Source of the DNA: Alistipes senegalensis
Lineage (GTDB): Bacteria; Pseudomonadota; Gammaproteobacteria; Burkholderiales; Burkholderiaceae_D
Assembly (NCBI GenBank): GCA_023664945.1
Contig: JAMPER010000001.1
Span: forward strand, 339,451 to 403,450
Length of the DNA: 64,000 bases
Direction: 5' to 3'
A program made the translations under genes and the position numbers. The first letter of the stretch is position 1. Every line of letters starts with the position of its first letter. Below are positions 45,426 through 53,219 of the stretch, in pieces. The notes below the pieces were generated by a model. The model made no database searches. It was not told the DNA's origin and was given only the letters and a program-made list of their open reading frames with translations.

Positions 45426-45497
45426 TATAATGGCCTGATGAGGGATAAAAACGGGGAAACCGGGGCAGGCTGCCCGGATGGCGATGCCGGCGTATGA
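45426..45497 (+). other. TATAAT followed by a 19-codon ORF overlapping the EEP gene start
   Basis: A perfect TATAAT (45426-45431) ends 6 nt before an ATG at 45438, the same spacing seen at murB and the MidA-type gene. The ORF is 19 codons long (MRDKNGETGAGC...) and its TGA (45495-45497) overlaps the ATG of the next gene, so translation could be coupled. Whether the peptide is made or only the promoter matters is open. The rest of 45324-45493 holds no other gene. Confidence 0.35.
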
Positions 45498-46294
45498 TGA
45501 AATTACGGATTGCAACCTACAATATTCACAAGGGGGTTTCCTCTGTAGGAGGCTTGCCGCGTGTACACGACCTGAAAAAGACGATGGCAACGCTTGCGGC
45601 GGATGTGATTTTTCTTCAGGAGGTGCAGGGACGGCATGACTGGCTGGCGTTAAGCCAGTCAGGACAGTGGCCGAAGGAAGCGCAGTATGATTATCTGGCC
45701 GGAGACTACCGTTATGCCGCGTACGGGAAAAATGCGGTATATCACTATGGCCACCACGGCAACGCGCTGCTTAGCGCTTACCCGATTGTTGCACAGGATA
45801 ACCATGATATTTCGGATCATGCGCTGGAATCGCGCGGGGTGCTGCATTGCGTGCTCCAGACGCCTGTTTCGAAGGTACATTGTTATGTTGTGCATCTGGG
45901 GCTTTTTGAGGGCAGCCGCCGCCGCCAGACACAAATGCTGATTGAGCGGGTCAATGCTTCCGCGCTGCCGCATGAGCCGGTGATTATTGCCGGCGATTTT
46001 AACGACTGGGGAAACCATCTTTCTGACGCCATCCGGGATGCGCTTGATGTGAAGGAGGTTTTTGATGACAGCCCCCGGCAGAAAAATCTGATGTCTTATC
46101 TGAGGAAGCTGGCAGGCAAAGCGCCCCGCCCCCAGCCGGCGAAAACTTTCCCGGCTGCTTTTCCGTGCCTGCCGTTGGACCGGATTTATATCCGGGGGTT
46201 TGCGGTGGAGGCAGCTGCCGTGATGCATGGCCGCCGCTGGGCGAAGGTATCGGATCATGCGCCGATTGTGGCGTCGCTGATTATGCGGCCATGA
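45494..46294 (+). CDS. Endonuclease/exonuclease/phosphatase (EEP) family protein
   Basis: The 266-residue protein has the EEP fold signatures: RIATYNIHKG near the N-terminus, IFLQEVQG (metal-binding Glu, about 38-45), IAGDFNDWG and the C-terminal SDHAPIVASL with the catalytic His. Members cleave nucleic acids or phosphodiester lipids; the specific substrate is unknown. It precedes clsB by 37 nt, a pairing known from other proteobacteria, which suggests a membrane-lipid role. Confidence 0.87.
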   Translation: MMKLRIATYNIHKGVSSVGGLPRVHDLKKTMATLAADVIFLQEVQGRHDWLALSQSGQWPKEAQYDYLAGDYRYAAYGKNAVYHYGHHGNALLSAYPIVAQDNHDISDHALESRGVLHCVLQTPVSKVHCYVVHLGLFEGSRRRQTQMLIERVNASALPHEPVIIAGDFNDWGNHLSDAIRDALDVKEVFDDSPRQKNLMSYLRKLAGKAPRPQPAKTFPAAFPCLPLDRIYIRGFAVEAAAVMHGRRWAKVSDHAPIVASLIMRP

Positions 46295-46331
46295 AAGGGG
46301 CTGCGATGGTTTTTGGCGGGCGCTAGCCAGG

Positions 46332-47507
46332 ATGGGTATGCTGGTACGCCCCGGTTCCCTTGTTTCGGACAATCACCTGACGCTTCTGGAGGGCGGGCGG
46401 GAATATTTTCCCGAGCTGATCAGGCAGATTCGCCGGGCCCGGACGGATATTTATCTGGAAACGTATATTTTTTATCCGGACGAGGCGGGGCGCGCTGTCA
46501 TGCGCTCGCTTCAGCAGGCAGCCCGGCGGGGTGTCAGGGTGCATGTGATTGCCGACTGGGTGGGAACCGGCATGCGCCTGTGCCGGTTGCTGGCAGAGGA
46601 ATTCGGAAAGGCCGGCGTTGCTTTCCGGGTGTTCAATCCGTGGTTTTCCCGAGGCCTGGCGCGCCAGCACCGGAAGGTGTGCGTGATTGACCATGAGTGC
46701 GCCTTTGTCGGCGGCATCAATATCCTGGATGATTTCCGGTATGACTATGGCAAAAAGCGGGGGTTTCTGAAGGCGCCCCGCTGGGATTTTGCGGTGATGG
46801 CGGAAGGCCCCATTCTTAATCTGATCCAGCAGGAGGCCGAGGCATTTTGGGAGCAGGCAGGCGTTATGCCGATTCGCCGGCGTTTCCGCCAGTACCGGAT
46901 TTCATTTCGCCGCAAGTTTGCCCTGGCCAGGGTGGTGCTGGCCGGGTTTGTGGTGCGGGATAATTTCCGTAACCGCCGGACAATCAAACGGGCTTATTTG
47001 CGGGCTATCGGGCAGGCGCGCAGCGAGGTGGTGATGGCTACGCCTTATTTTTCCCCGGGCCGGAAGTTCCGTTCGGCGCTGGTGGCGGCCGCCCGGCGCG
47101 GGGTGAAGGTGGCGCTTCTGGTTGGAACGGGCGAATTCTGGTGGCAGGATGCGGTGGCGCGCTCTTTTTTCCCGGCGCTGCTGGAAAGCGGGGTGCGGGT
47201 TTATGAGTACCGCAAGACGCAGCTGCACGGGAAGGTGGCGGTTGTGGACGGGAACTGGGCGACGGTGGGTTCCAGTAATTGCGACGGCCTGAGCCTTTTT
47301 ATCAATCATGAGGCGAACCTGATTGTGGAGGATGCCGGATTTGCCTGTGCCTTGCGGGAACGTATTTGTTCGGGGATGGCAGATGCGGTGGAAGTTCGCA
47401 AGGAGGAGATGGGAAGGCAATCCTGGCTGCGCCGGCTGGGATATGGCGCAGCCGGTTTTGTTTACCGCCAGATTATGCGGATTATGACCTGGGGTGATTA
47501 CAGTTGA
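46332..47507 (+). CDS. clsB: Cardiolipin synthase B (phospholipase D family)
   Basis: The 391-residue enzyme has two HKD motifs: HRKVCVIDHECAFVGG (about 116-131, with Arg between His and Lys) and LHGKVAVVDGNWATVGSSN (about 302-320). It condenses phospholipids to make cardiolipin. Two in-frame starts, 46332 and 46338, are six bases apart. It is the last protein gene before rnpB. Confidence 0.9.
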   Translation: MGMLVRPGSLVSDNHLTLLEGGREYFPELIRQIRRARTDIYLETYIFYPDEAGRAVMRSLQQAARRGVRVHVIADWVGTGMRLCRLLAEEFGKAGVAFRVFNPWFSRGLARQHRKVCVIDHECAFVGGINILDDFRYDYGKKRGFLKAPRWDFAVMAEGPILNLIQQEAEAFWEQAGVMPIRRRFRQYRISFRRKFALARVVLAGFVVRDNFRNRRTIKRAYLRAIGQARSEVVMATPYFSPGRKFRSALVAAARRGVKVALLVGTGEFWWQDAVARSFFPALLESGVRVYEYRKTQLHGKVAVVDGNWATVGSSNCDGLSLFINHEANLIVEDAGFACALRERICSGMADAVEVRKEEMGRQSWLRRLGYGAAGFVYRQIMRIMTWGDYS

Positions 47508-47529
47508 GCTGATATCCGGGCAGCTGGGG

Positions 47530-47535
47530 TACAAT
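47530..47535 (+). promoter_or_regulatory. -10 element of rnpB
   Basis: TACAAT ends 7 nt before the first base expected for RNase P RNA. A possible -35, TTGAGC (47504-47509), is 20 nt upstream, longer than optimal and inside the clsB stop. Confidence 0.55.
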
Positions 47536-47541
47536 AGGGGA

Positions 47542-47866
47542 AAAGCAGGCCAGACAGCCGCCGGTCATGAAGATGACGGGAGGAAGGTCCGGACACCGCA
47601 GGGCAGGGTGGCGGCTAACAGCCGTCCGCTGAAAACCGCAAGGTATAAGGCGAGGAACAGGGCCACAGAGACGAGCGTATTCGGTTACGGTGAAACGCGG
47701 TAACCTCCACCTGGTGCAATTCCAAATAGGCACGCAATGAGGCGGCCCGCGGAGCGTGCGGGTAGGAAGCTTGAGCGCCGGAGCAATCCGGCGCCTAGAT
47801 GAATGGCTGTCATAGCAGAGGTTTTGCCTCTGCCGTAACAGAATCCGGCCTATCGGCCTGCTTTTT
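47542..47866 (+). ncRNA. rnpB: RNase P RNA, bacterial type A
   Basis: The P1 stem closes the molecule: AAGCAGGCC (47543-47551) pairs with GGCCTGCTT (47855-47863). Between them lie the conserved RNase P elements in order: GGAGGAAGGTCCGGAC, ACAGAGACG, GGTGAAACGCGGTAAC, GCAATTCCAAATAGGC, GGGTAGGAAGCTTGAG and, near the 3' end, AGATGAATGGCTGTCA and ACAGAATCCGGCC. RNase P RNA is the catalytic part of the enzyme that matures tRNA 5' ends. Short open frames over this region on either strand are not genes. Confidence 0.97.
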
Positions 47867-47873
47867 TCAACCG

Positions 47874-47906
47874 GGCGCAACGGCATTAGCCGCTGCGCCT
47901 TTTTTT
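47874..47906 (+). terminator. Rho-independent terminator after rnpB
   Basis: GGCGCAACGGC (47874-47884) and GCCGCTGCGCC (47889-47899) form an 11-bp stem with one mismatch and an ATTA loop, followed by seven Ts. Confidence 0.9.
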
Positions 47907-47915
47907 GTCCCGCCA

Positions 47916-47949
47916 GTGGGAAAGATGCTGTTGTGGGAAAGATGCTGTT
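47916..47949 (+). repeat. Two perfect 17-bp tandem repeats
   Basis: GTGGGAAAGATGCTGTT occurs at 47916-47932 and again, unchanged, at 47933-47949. Each copy starts with GTGGGAA, the same word that begins the MraZ-box series 220 nt downstream. Confidence 0.85.
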
Positions 47950-48140
47950 GTTTGTTGTCTCTTTTTGCCGACAGGAAATCAGCCGGCCCCGCATTTTTTG
48001 CCTTATTTCACACGCTACTTTCAGAGTGCTTTGTAAGTAGCTAATTTTTATAAGAATTTTTATCCTGTTTTTATAACAAAAGTGCGCTAAGTTATTGAGT
48101 TTATTGCGCTTTTTTTTCGATTCTTTTTGATTAAAAACGC
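47950..48140. other. AT-rich non-coding stretch before the mra promoter
   Basis: No gene is visible. The base composition falls sharply compared with the rest of the window, with runs of T and A from about 48040. One structure, AAAAGTGCGC (48078-48087) with GCGCTTTT (48106-48113) and a following T-run, resembles a terminator with a one-base bulge and a long loop. Confidence 0.5.
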
Positions 48141-48169
48141 TTGACCCGGCATAGGCCTTCCTCTAAAGT
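48141..48169 (+). promoter_or_regulatory. Promoter of the dcw operon (Pmra)
   Basis: TTGACC (48141-48146), 17 nt, TAAAGT (48164-48169). Transcription would start near 48176, inside the repeated MraZ boxes, giving a leader of about 80 nt before mraZ. Confidence 0.6.
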
Positions 48170-48210
48170 GGGAAAAAGTGTAAAAAAGTGGAATTTTGTG
48201 GGATTGGGTG
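48168..48210 (+). promoter_or_regulatory. MraZ operator: GTG boxes with 10-bp period
   Basis: GTGGGAA (48168), GTGTAAA (48178), GTGGAAT (48188), GTGGGAT (48198) and GTG (48208) repeat every 10 bp, one DNA turn. MraZ in other bacteria is known to bind TGGGN repeats spaced by five bases in its own promoter region and to repress the operon. The position here, from the -10 to about +35, fits such autorepression. Confidence 0.75.
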
Positions 48211-48255
48211 TCGTTTCCTTTCCTGGCGGTGTGATCTTTTTTCAACGGGGTTTGC

Positions 48256-48684
48256 GTGTTTCAGGGTACGTCCTCCATCAGTCTTGATGCAAAGGGCCGG
48301 ATGGCTGTTCCGGCGCGGCACCGGGATGCCTTGTTGCTGCAATGCGATGGGCGCATGACGTTGACCCGCCATCCGGACGGGTGCCTGCTGTTTTTCCCGC
48401 GTCCGGTTTGGGAAGCCAAACGGGAGCAGATTGCCGCTTTGCCGATTTCTGCCAGGGCATGGCAGCGTATTTTTCTGGGCAGTGCGCTGGATGTGGAGAT
48501 GGATGCTTCGGGACGGATTCTGATTTCGCCGGAATTGCGTGCGGCAGCGGGCCTGAAACGGGGGGTGATGCTGATCGGGATGGGTTCGCATTTTGAGATA
48601 TGGGATGCGGAAAAGCTGGCAGAAAACGAGGCAGCCGCCATTGCTTCCGGAACGCCGGATGTTTTGCAGAATTTCTCTTTTTAG
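48256..48684 (+). CDS. mraZ: Transcriptional regulator MraZ
   Basis: The 142-residue protein has two SpoVT/AbrB-like (MraZ) domains, each with the DXXGR signature: [15 protein letters not shown] (about 9-23) and [15 protein letters not shown] (about 82-96). It is the first gene of the dcw operon and its autorepressor. The start is GTG at 48256, with GGGG 5 nt before it; MFQGTSSIS fits the family N-terminus. Confidence 0.95.
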   Translation: MFQGTSSISLDAKGRMAVPARHRDALLLQCDGRMTLTRHPDGCLLFFPRPVWEAKREQIAALPISARAWQRIFLGSALDVEMDASGRILISPELRAAAGLKRGVMLIGMGSHFEIWDAEKLAENEAAAIASGTPDVLQNFSF

Positions 48685-48704
48685 GCGTCGTCGGGAGCAG
48701 GGCC

Positions 48705-49658
48705 TTGCCAGAGTTGACGCATCAGCCGGTATTGCTTGAAGAAGCGGTGAATGCGCTTTCTATTGAGGGTGCGCGTGCCGGAGGGGTTTATCTTGACGGG
48801 ACGTTTGGACGGGGCGGCCACAGCCGGTTGATTCTTGACCGGCTGGGAAAGGGCGGACGGCTGATTGCTTTTGACAAGGATCCTGAGGCGATTGCGGCTG
48901 CCGGCAGGCTGGATGATCCGCGTTTTGAGGCGGTGCATGGCAGTTTTGCCGATCTTGACAGGGTGATGGAGGCGCGCGGCATTAAAAAGGTGGATGGCAT
49001 ATTGCTGGATCTGGGGGTGTCTTCTCCCCAGGTTGAAAAAGCACAGCGCGGGTTCAGTTTTCGCCTGGACGGCCCGCTTGATATGCGCATGGATCCGACA
49101 AGGGGGATATCTGCCGCTGAGTGGCTGGCGTCCGAAAATGAACAGAAGATTGCGGAGGTGATACATGAATACGGGGAAGAACGGTTTGCTGTTCAGATTG
49201 CAAAGGCGATTGTTGCTGGCCGGATGGCAACGCCCATTACCGGCACCCGGCAACTTGCCGACATTGTGGCAAAAGCAGTCCGCACGCGCGAGGCAGGCAA
49301 AAATCCTGCAACGCGGACCTTTCAGGCTATACGGATTTTTATCAACAGGGAGCTCGAGGACCTGGAGGTAGGACTGGAAAAAGGGTGGAAGCGGCTGGCT
49401 TTGCACGGGAGAATGGCGGTGATCAGTTTCCATTCGCTTGAAGACCGCCTGGTCAAACAGTTTTTTGCCGGCAGGGCGCATGTCAGGCAGCCTGACAGGC
49501 GTTTGCCGATCAGGGCAAAGGATTTGCCCTGCGGGGAGATGCGCTTGCTTGGCAAGGTAAAGCCCTCTCCTTTTGAGGTGGATGGCAATCCGCGGTCCCG
49601 TTCGGCGGTGCTTCGTGCAGCCGAGCGGGTTGCGCTTTCCGGGGAGGAGGCGGTATGA
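48705..49658 (+). CDS. rsmH: 16S rRNA (cytosine-1402 N4) methyltransferase
   Basis: The roughly 317-residue enzyme methylates C1402 of 16S rRNA. Signatures are [22 protein letters not shown] (SAM loop), [12 protein letters not shown] and [11 protein letters not shown]. The start is probably TTG at 48705, seven bases after GGGAG; the frame is open further upstream into mraZ but without conservation. The end overlaps ftsL by 4 nt. Confidence 0.94.
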   Translation: MPELTHQPVLLEEAVNALSIEGARAGGVYLDGTFGRGGHSRLILDRLGKGGRLIAFDKDPEAIAAAGRLDDPRFEAVHGSFADLDRVMEARGIKKVDGILLDLGVSSPQVEKAQRGFSFRLDGPLDMRMDPTRGISAAEWLASENEQKIAEVIHEYGEERFAVQIAKAIVAGRMATPITGTRQLADIVAKAVRTREAGKNPATRTFQAIRIFINRELEDLEVGLEKGWKRLALHGRMAVISFHSLEDRLVKQFFAGRAHVRQPDRRLPIRAKDLPCGEMRLLGKVKPSPFEVDGNPRSRSAVLRAAERVALSGEEAV

Positions 49659-49930
49659 GAAGCGGACGGTTGCAGATTGTGCTGGTGGTGGCGCTGCTTT
49701 TGTGTGCCCTGATGCTGGTTCATGCACGTTATCAGTCACGCCGCCTGTTTGTTGATCTGGAATTTGAGCTGAACCAGGCCAGGCAGCTGGATGTGGAATG
49801 GTCGCAGCTGCAGCTGGACCAGTCCAGCCTTGGGCAGCATGCCCGTATTGAGGGCCGTGCCCGGCGGGATTTGAATATGGTGCATGTCACGCCGGCCAAT
49901 ACGCGCTTTGTGACGGTGGCAACCCAATGA
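49655..49930 (+). CDS. ftsL: Cell division protein FtsL
   Basis: The 91-residue bitopic membrane protein has one transmembrane helix (about 7-23) and a short periplasmic coiled coil. It forms the FtsQLB complex that activates septal peptidoglycan synthesis. Identification rests on size, topology and position: start overlapping rsmH, end overlapping ftsI, both by ATGA. Confidence 0.9.
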   Translation: MRSGRLQIVLVVALLLCALMLVHARYQSRRLFVDLEFELNQARQLDVEWSQLQLDQSSLGQHARIEGRARRDLNMVHVTPANTRFVTVATQ

Positions 49931-51702
49931 GGCGCATCATGAAATTTCCGGGAAATGCGCGCGTGGCGGCGTCAAAAGGCGTTTCGTTTTCCGATACGCC
50001 CGAATTGAAGGTCAGCCTTTCTAAATGGCGCTCGCATATTGTCCTGTTTTTTCTCTTTTTTATTTTTATGTGCCTGATTGCCCGCGCGCTTTGGCTTCAG
50101 GTGCTGTCCACGGATTTCCTGCAGAAACAGGGGGAATCGCGGTATGCACGTACGCTGAAATTGCCGGCAACACGCGGGAAGATTACGGACAGGAACGGGA
50201 TTGTGCTGGCTTCCAGTGTGCCGGCCAGGGCAATATGGGCTATTCCTGATGATGTGCTGTCGCAGCCCAAGGAGAAAATAAGCCAGCTGGCCCGGCTTTT
50301 GGGGATGAGCGAGAAAAAGCTGTATGCCCGCCTTGATTCTGACCGTGCCTTTGTCTATCTGAAGCGGCAGGTGGAAATGGAAACGGCCGATGCGATTCTC
50401 AAGCTGGGGATCAAGGGGATACAGACCCGAAAGGAATACAAACGGTATTACCCGGAAGGGGAGGTGATGTCCCATATTATCGGGTTTACGAATATTGAGG
50501 ATATCGGGCAGGAGGGAATGGAGCTGGCTTCCCAGAAAGCGCTGTCCGGGGTTAATGGCAGCAGGCGGGTTATCAAGGATCGCCTGGGCAATATTGTGGA
50601 GGATTTGCGGGCGGTCAAGGAACCCAGGGACGGGAGCGACCTGGCGCTTTCTATTGACAGCGGCGTCCAGTATATTGCCTACAAGCAGCTTAAGGAGGCT
50701 GTGGCGCTGCACAAGGCGAAAGCCGGTGCGGTGGTGGTGCTGGATGTCCGCACGGGCGAGGTGCTGGCGCTGGCCAATCTGCCCAGCTACAACCCCAATG
50801 ACCGGAGCCAGTTAAAGGGAGGGCGGCTGCGCAACCGGGCGCTGACGGATACCTATGAGCCGGGTTCCACGTTAAAGCCTTTTACTGTGGCGCTGGCGCT
50901 GGAGAAGGGGTATGCCACACCCCAGACAAAAATCCAGACGGCCCCGGGGAAAATGGTGATTGGCGATGCGGTGATTGGCGATTCCCATCCGCACGGTTTG
51001 CTTTCTGTTGCCCAGGTTATTGAGAAATCATCCAATGTCGGCACGGCCAAGCTGGCTTTGGGGATGAAGGCCAGGGAAATGTGGGAAATGTTTATGGCGC
51101 TGGGTTTTGGGCAGCAGCCTGAATTTGGTTTTCCCGGGACGACGGCCGGGCGGGTTCGTCCCTATAAGTCATGGCAGCCTGTGGAGCAGGCAACCATGAG
51201 CTATGGCCACGGGATATCGGCTTCGCTGATGCAGGTGGCGCGTTCCTATATGATTTTTGCCCGGAACGGAGATATGGTGCCGCTTTCGCTGTCGCGGGTG
51301 GATGAAGTGCCTGCCGGGCAGCGGATTATTTCGGAGAAGACGGCAAAACAGATGCGCAGTATGCTGGAGATGGCGGCCGGGCCGGGCGGCACGGCTCCCC
51401 GCGCCCAGGTGCCGGGATACCGTGTGGCAGGCAAGACAGGGACAACGCTCAAGCTTGAGGACGGCAGGTATGTCAACAAGTATGTCGCCTCTTTTGTGGG
51501 TTTCGCGCCGGTTTCCGATCCCCGGATTATTGTGGCGGTGATGCTCGATGAACCGGCGCTGGGGCAGCATTATGGCGGGATGGTTGCCGCGCCGGTTTTT
51601 TCCCGGATTGTGGCCAATGCCTTGCGTTCGATGAATGTGACGCCGGATTCTTCTGTTACGAATATTGTTATCCCGCAGGATAGCCCGATGGAGAGTGTGT
51701 GA
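49927..51702 (+). CDS. ftsI: Septal peptidoglycan transpeptidase FtsI (PBP3)
   Basis: The 591-residue class B penicillin-binding protein has one N-terminal membrane helix (about 38-58), a dimerisation domain with RGKITDRNG, and the transpeptidase domain with SxxK at Ser314 (GSTLKPF), SSN in KSSNVGT, and KTG in AGKTGTTLK. It cross-links septal wall with FtsW. Confidence 0.95.
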   Translation: MRRIMKFPGNARVAASKGVSFSDTPELKVSLSKWRSHIVLFFLFFIFMCLIARALWLQVLSTDFLQKQGESRYARTLKLPATRGKITDRNGIVLASSVPARAIWAIPDDVLSQPKEKISQLARLLGMSEKKLYARLDSDRAFVYLKRQVEMETADAILKLGIKGIQTRKEYKRYYPEGEVMSHIIGFTNIEDIGQEGMELASQKALSGVNGSRRVIKDRLGNIVEDLRAVKEPRDGSDLALSIDSGVQYIAYKQLKEAVALHKAKAGAVVVLDVRTGEVLALANLPSYNPNDRSQLKGGRLRNRALTDTYEPGSTLKPFTVALALEKGYATPQTKIQTAPGKMVIGDAVIGDSHPHGLLSVAQVIEKSSNVGTAKLALGMKAREMWEMFMALGFGQQPEFGFPGTTAGRVRPYKSWQPVEQATMSYGHGISASLMQVARSYMIFARNGDMVPLSLSRVDEVPAGQRIISEKTAKQMRSMLEMAAGPGGTAPRAQVPGYRVAGKTGTTLKLEDGRYVNKYVASFVGFAPVSDPRIIVAVMLDEPALGQHYGGMVAAPVFSRIVANALRSMNVTPDSSVTNIVIPQDSPMESV

Positions 51703-53219
51703 TGGATGCTTTTCCGCAGGTTGCCTCCGTTGTGAAGTGGCTTGGCCGGGTTTGTCCGGCAGGGGATCTTTTCTCGGATTCGCGCGAGATTGCCGGTGCG
51801 GCAAAAGCGCCGGTTTTTCTGGCTTATCCTGCCGGGACGGCAGACGGCAGGCAATATATTGCGCAGGCGATTGAACAGGGGGCAAGGGCGGTTGTTTATG
51901 AAGCGGACGGCTTTGCGTGGAACCCGGAGTGGGAGGTGCCGCATCAGGCGGTGGCGGGGTTAAGGGATTTGGCCGGTTTTATTGCCGACGCCTATTACGG
52001 GCATCCTTCCGCTTCCCTGTTTGTGGCTGCTGTGACGGGGACTAACGGAAAGACTTCCTGTGCGCAATGGGTGGGAAGCGCGCTTTCCCGGATGGGGAAA
52101 AAGACGGCGGTTATCGGCACGCTGGGCGTAACGCTTTTTGAAAAGGGCGAGTCCAAAGCGGCAGGGATAACGGGTTATACCACGCCGGAACAAATCCAGT
52201 TGCAGAGGCGGCTGGCCGCGTTGGTGAAAGAGGGGGTTTCCTGCCTGGCGATTGAGGCATCGTCTATCGGTATTGAGGAAGGCCGGTTAAACGGGCTGGC
52301 GGTGGATGTGGCGCTTTATACCAATCTGAGCCGGGATCATCTGGATTATCACAAGGATATGGCTGCCTATAAGGCGGCAAAGCGGAAGCTGTTTGACTGG
52401 CCGGGATTGAAACATGCCGTGATGAATCTGGATGATGCCTGCGGGCAGGAGTGGGCTAAAGCCTTGCAGGGGAAACTGCCGGTTTTGGGTTATGCCGTGG
52501 GGCAGGGAGAAGCTGCCGGTATTCCGGTATTGCGGGCGCTGGAGGTCCAGTCCCGTCTGGGAGGAACCGGCTTTGTTGCCGTGGGGCCTGAAGGGCGTTC
52601 GCGGATACAGACCCGGCTGGTGGGGTGTTTTAATGTCAGCAATATGCTTGGCGTGCTTGGTGTGCTGCTTTTGTATGGCGCAGGATGGAAGGCGGCTGTT
52701 GCCGCAGTTGCCGGGTTGCAGCCGCCTCCGGGCCGGATGCAGGCGCTGGGCGGGCAGGATGCGCCGCTGGTGGTGATTGATTATGCGCATACGCCGGATG
52801 CGCTGGAAAAAGGGCTGGATGCGCTGCGGCCGGTTGCCGCAGACAGGAAAGGCGCGTTGTGGTGTGTGTTTGGCTGCGGCGGCGACCGTGACAGGGGAAA
52901 ACGCAAAGAGATGGGGCGGATAGCTGAAAAGGCGGATTATGTGATTGTGACCAGCGACAATCCCAGAAACGAGAGGCCGCTGAATATTATCGGGGAAATT
53001 GAGGCCGGTATGACACGGCCGCACCAGGTGATAGAAGACCGGGCTTCCGCTATTTTGCAGGCGGTCAAGCAGGCATCGTCCCATGATGTGATTTTTCTGG
53101 CCGGGAAGGGGCATGAGGTTTATCAGGAGATTGGCGGCATGAAGTATCCGTTTGTTGATGCGGAACATGCGGCTTTGGCGCTTGGTGCGTTTGATGCCAT
53201 GAAGAGGGGAAGCCGATGA
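51702..53219 (+). CDS. murE: UDP-MurNAc-tripeptide ligase MurE
   Basis: The 505-residue ATP-dependent ligase adds the third residue of the stem peptide. The ATP loop is TGTNGKTSC (about residue 111-119), and the DNPRNERP motif (DNPR) predicts meso-diaminopimelate as substrate. ATG 51702 overlaps the ftsI stop by one base; GTG 51699 is an alternative. Confidence 0.95.
   Translation: MDAFPQVASVVKWLGRVCPAGDLFSDSREIAGAAKAPVFLAYPAGTADGRQYIAQAIEQGARAVVYEADGFAWNPEWEVPHQAVAGLRDLAGFIADAYYGHPSASLFVAAVTGTNGKTSCAQWVGSALSRMGKKTAVIGTLGVTLFEKGESKAAGITGYTTPEQIQLQRRLAALVKEGVSCLAIEASSIGIEEGRLNGLAVDVALYTNLSRDHLDYHKDMAAYKAAKRKLFDWPGLKHAVMNLDDACGQEWAKALQGKLPVLGYAVGQGEAAGIPVLRALEVQSRLGGTGFVAVGPEGRSRIQTRLVGCFNVSNMLGVLGVLLLYGAGWKAAVAAVAGLQPPPGRMQALGGQDAPLVVIDYAHTPDALEKGLDALRPVAADRKGALWCVFGCGGDRDRGKRKEMGRIAEKADYVIVTSDNPRNERPLNIIGEIEAGMTRPHQVIEDRASAILQAVKQASSHDVIFLAGKGHEVYQEIGGMKYPFVDAEHAALALGAFDAMKRGSR

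Noticed and set aside
45324-45590. 89-residue N-terminal extension of WaaA
   Set aside because: It would run under the EEP gene promoter and coding start, and WaaA proteins start at the membrane helix reached by the ATG at 45323.
47916-47949. CRISPR-like repeats
   Set aside because: There are only two directly adjoining copies with no spacer and no cas genes in the window.
47482-47994. Open frames on both strands over 47482-47994
   Set aside because: They cover rnpB, whose RNA elements are unmistakable; the translations have no family features.
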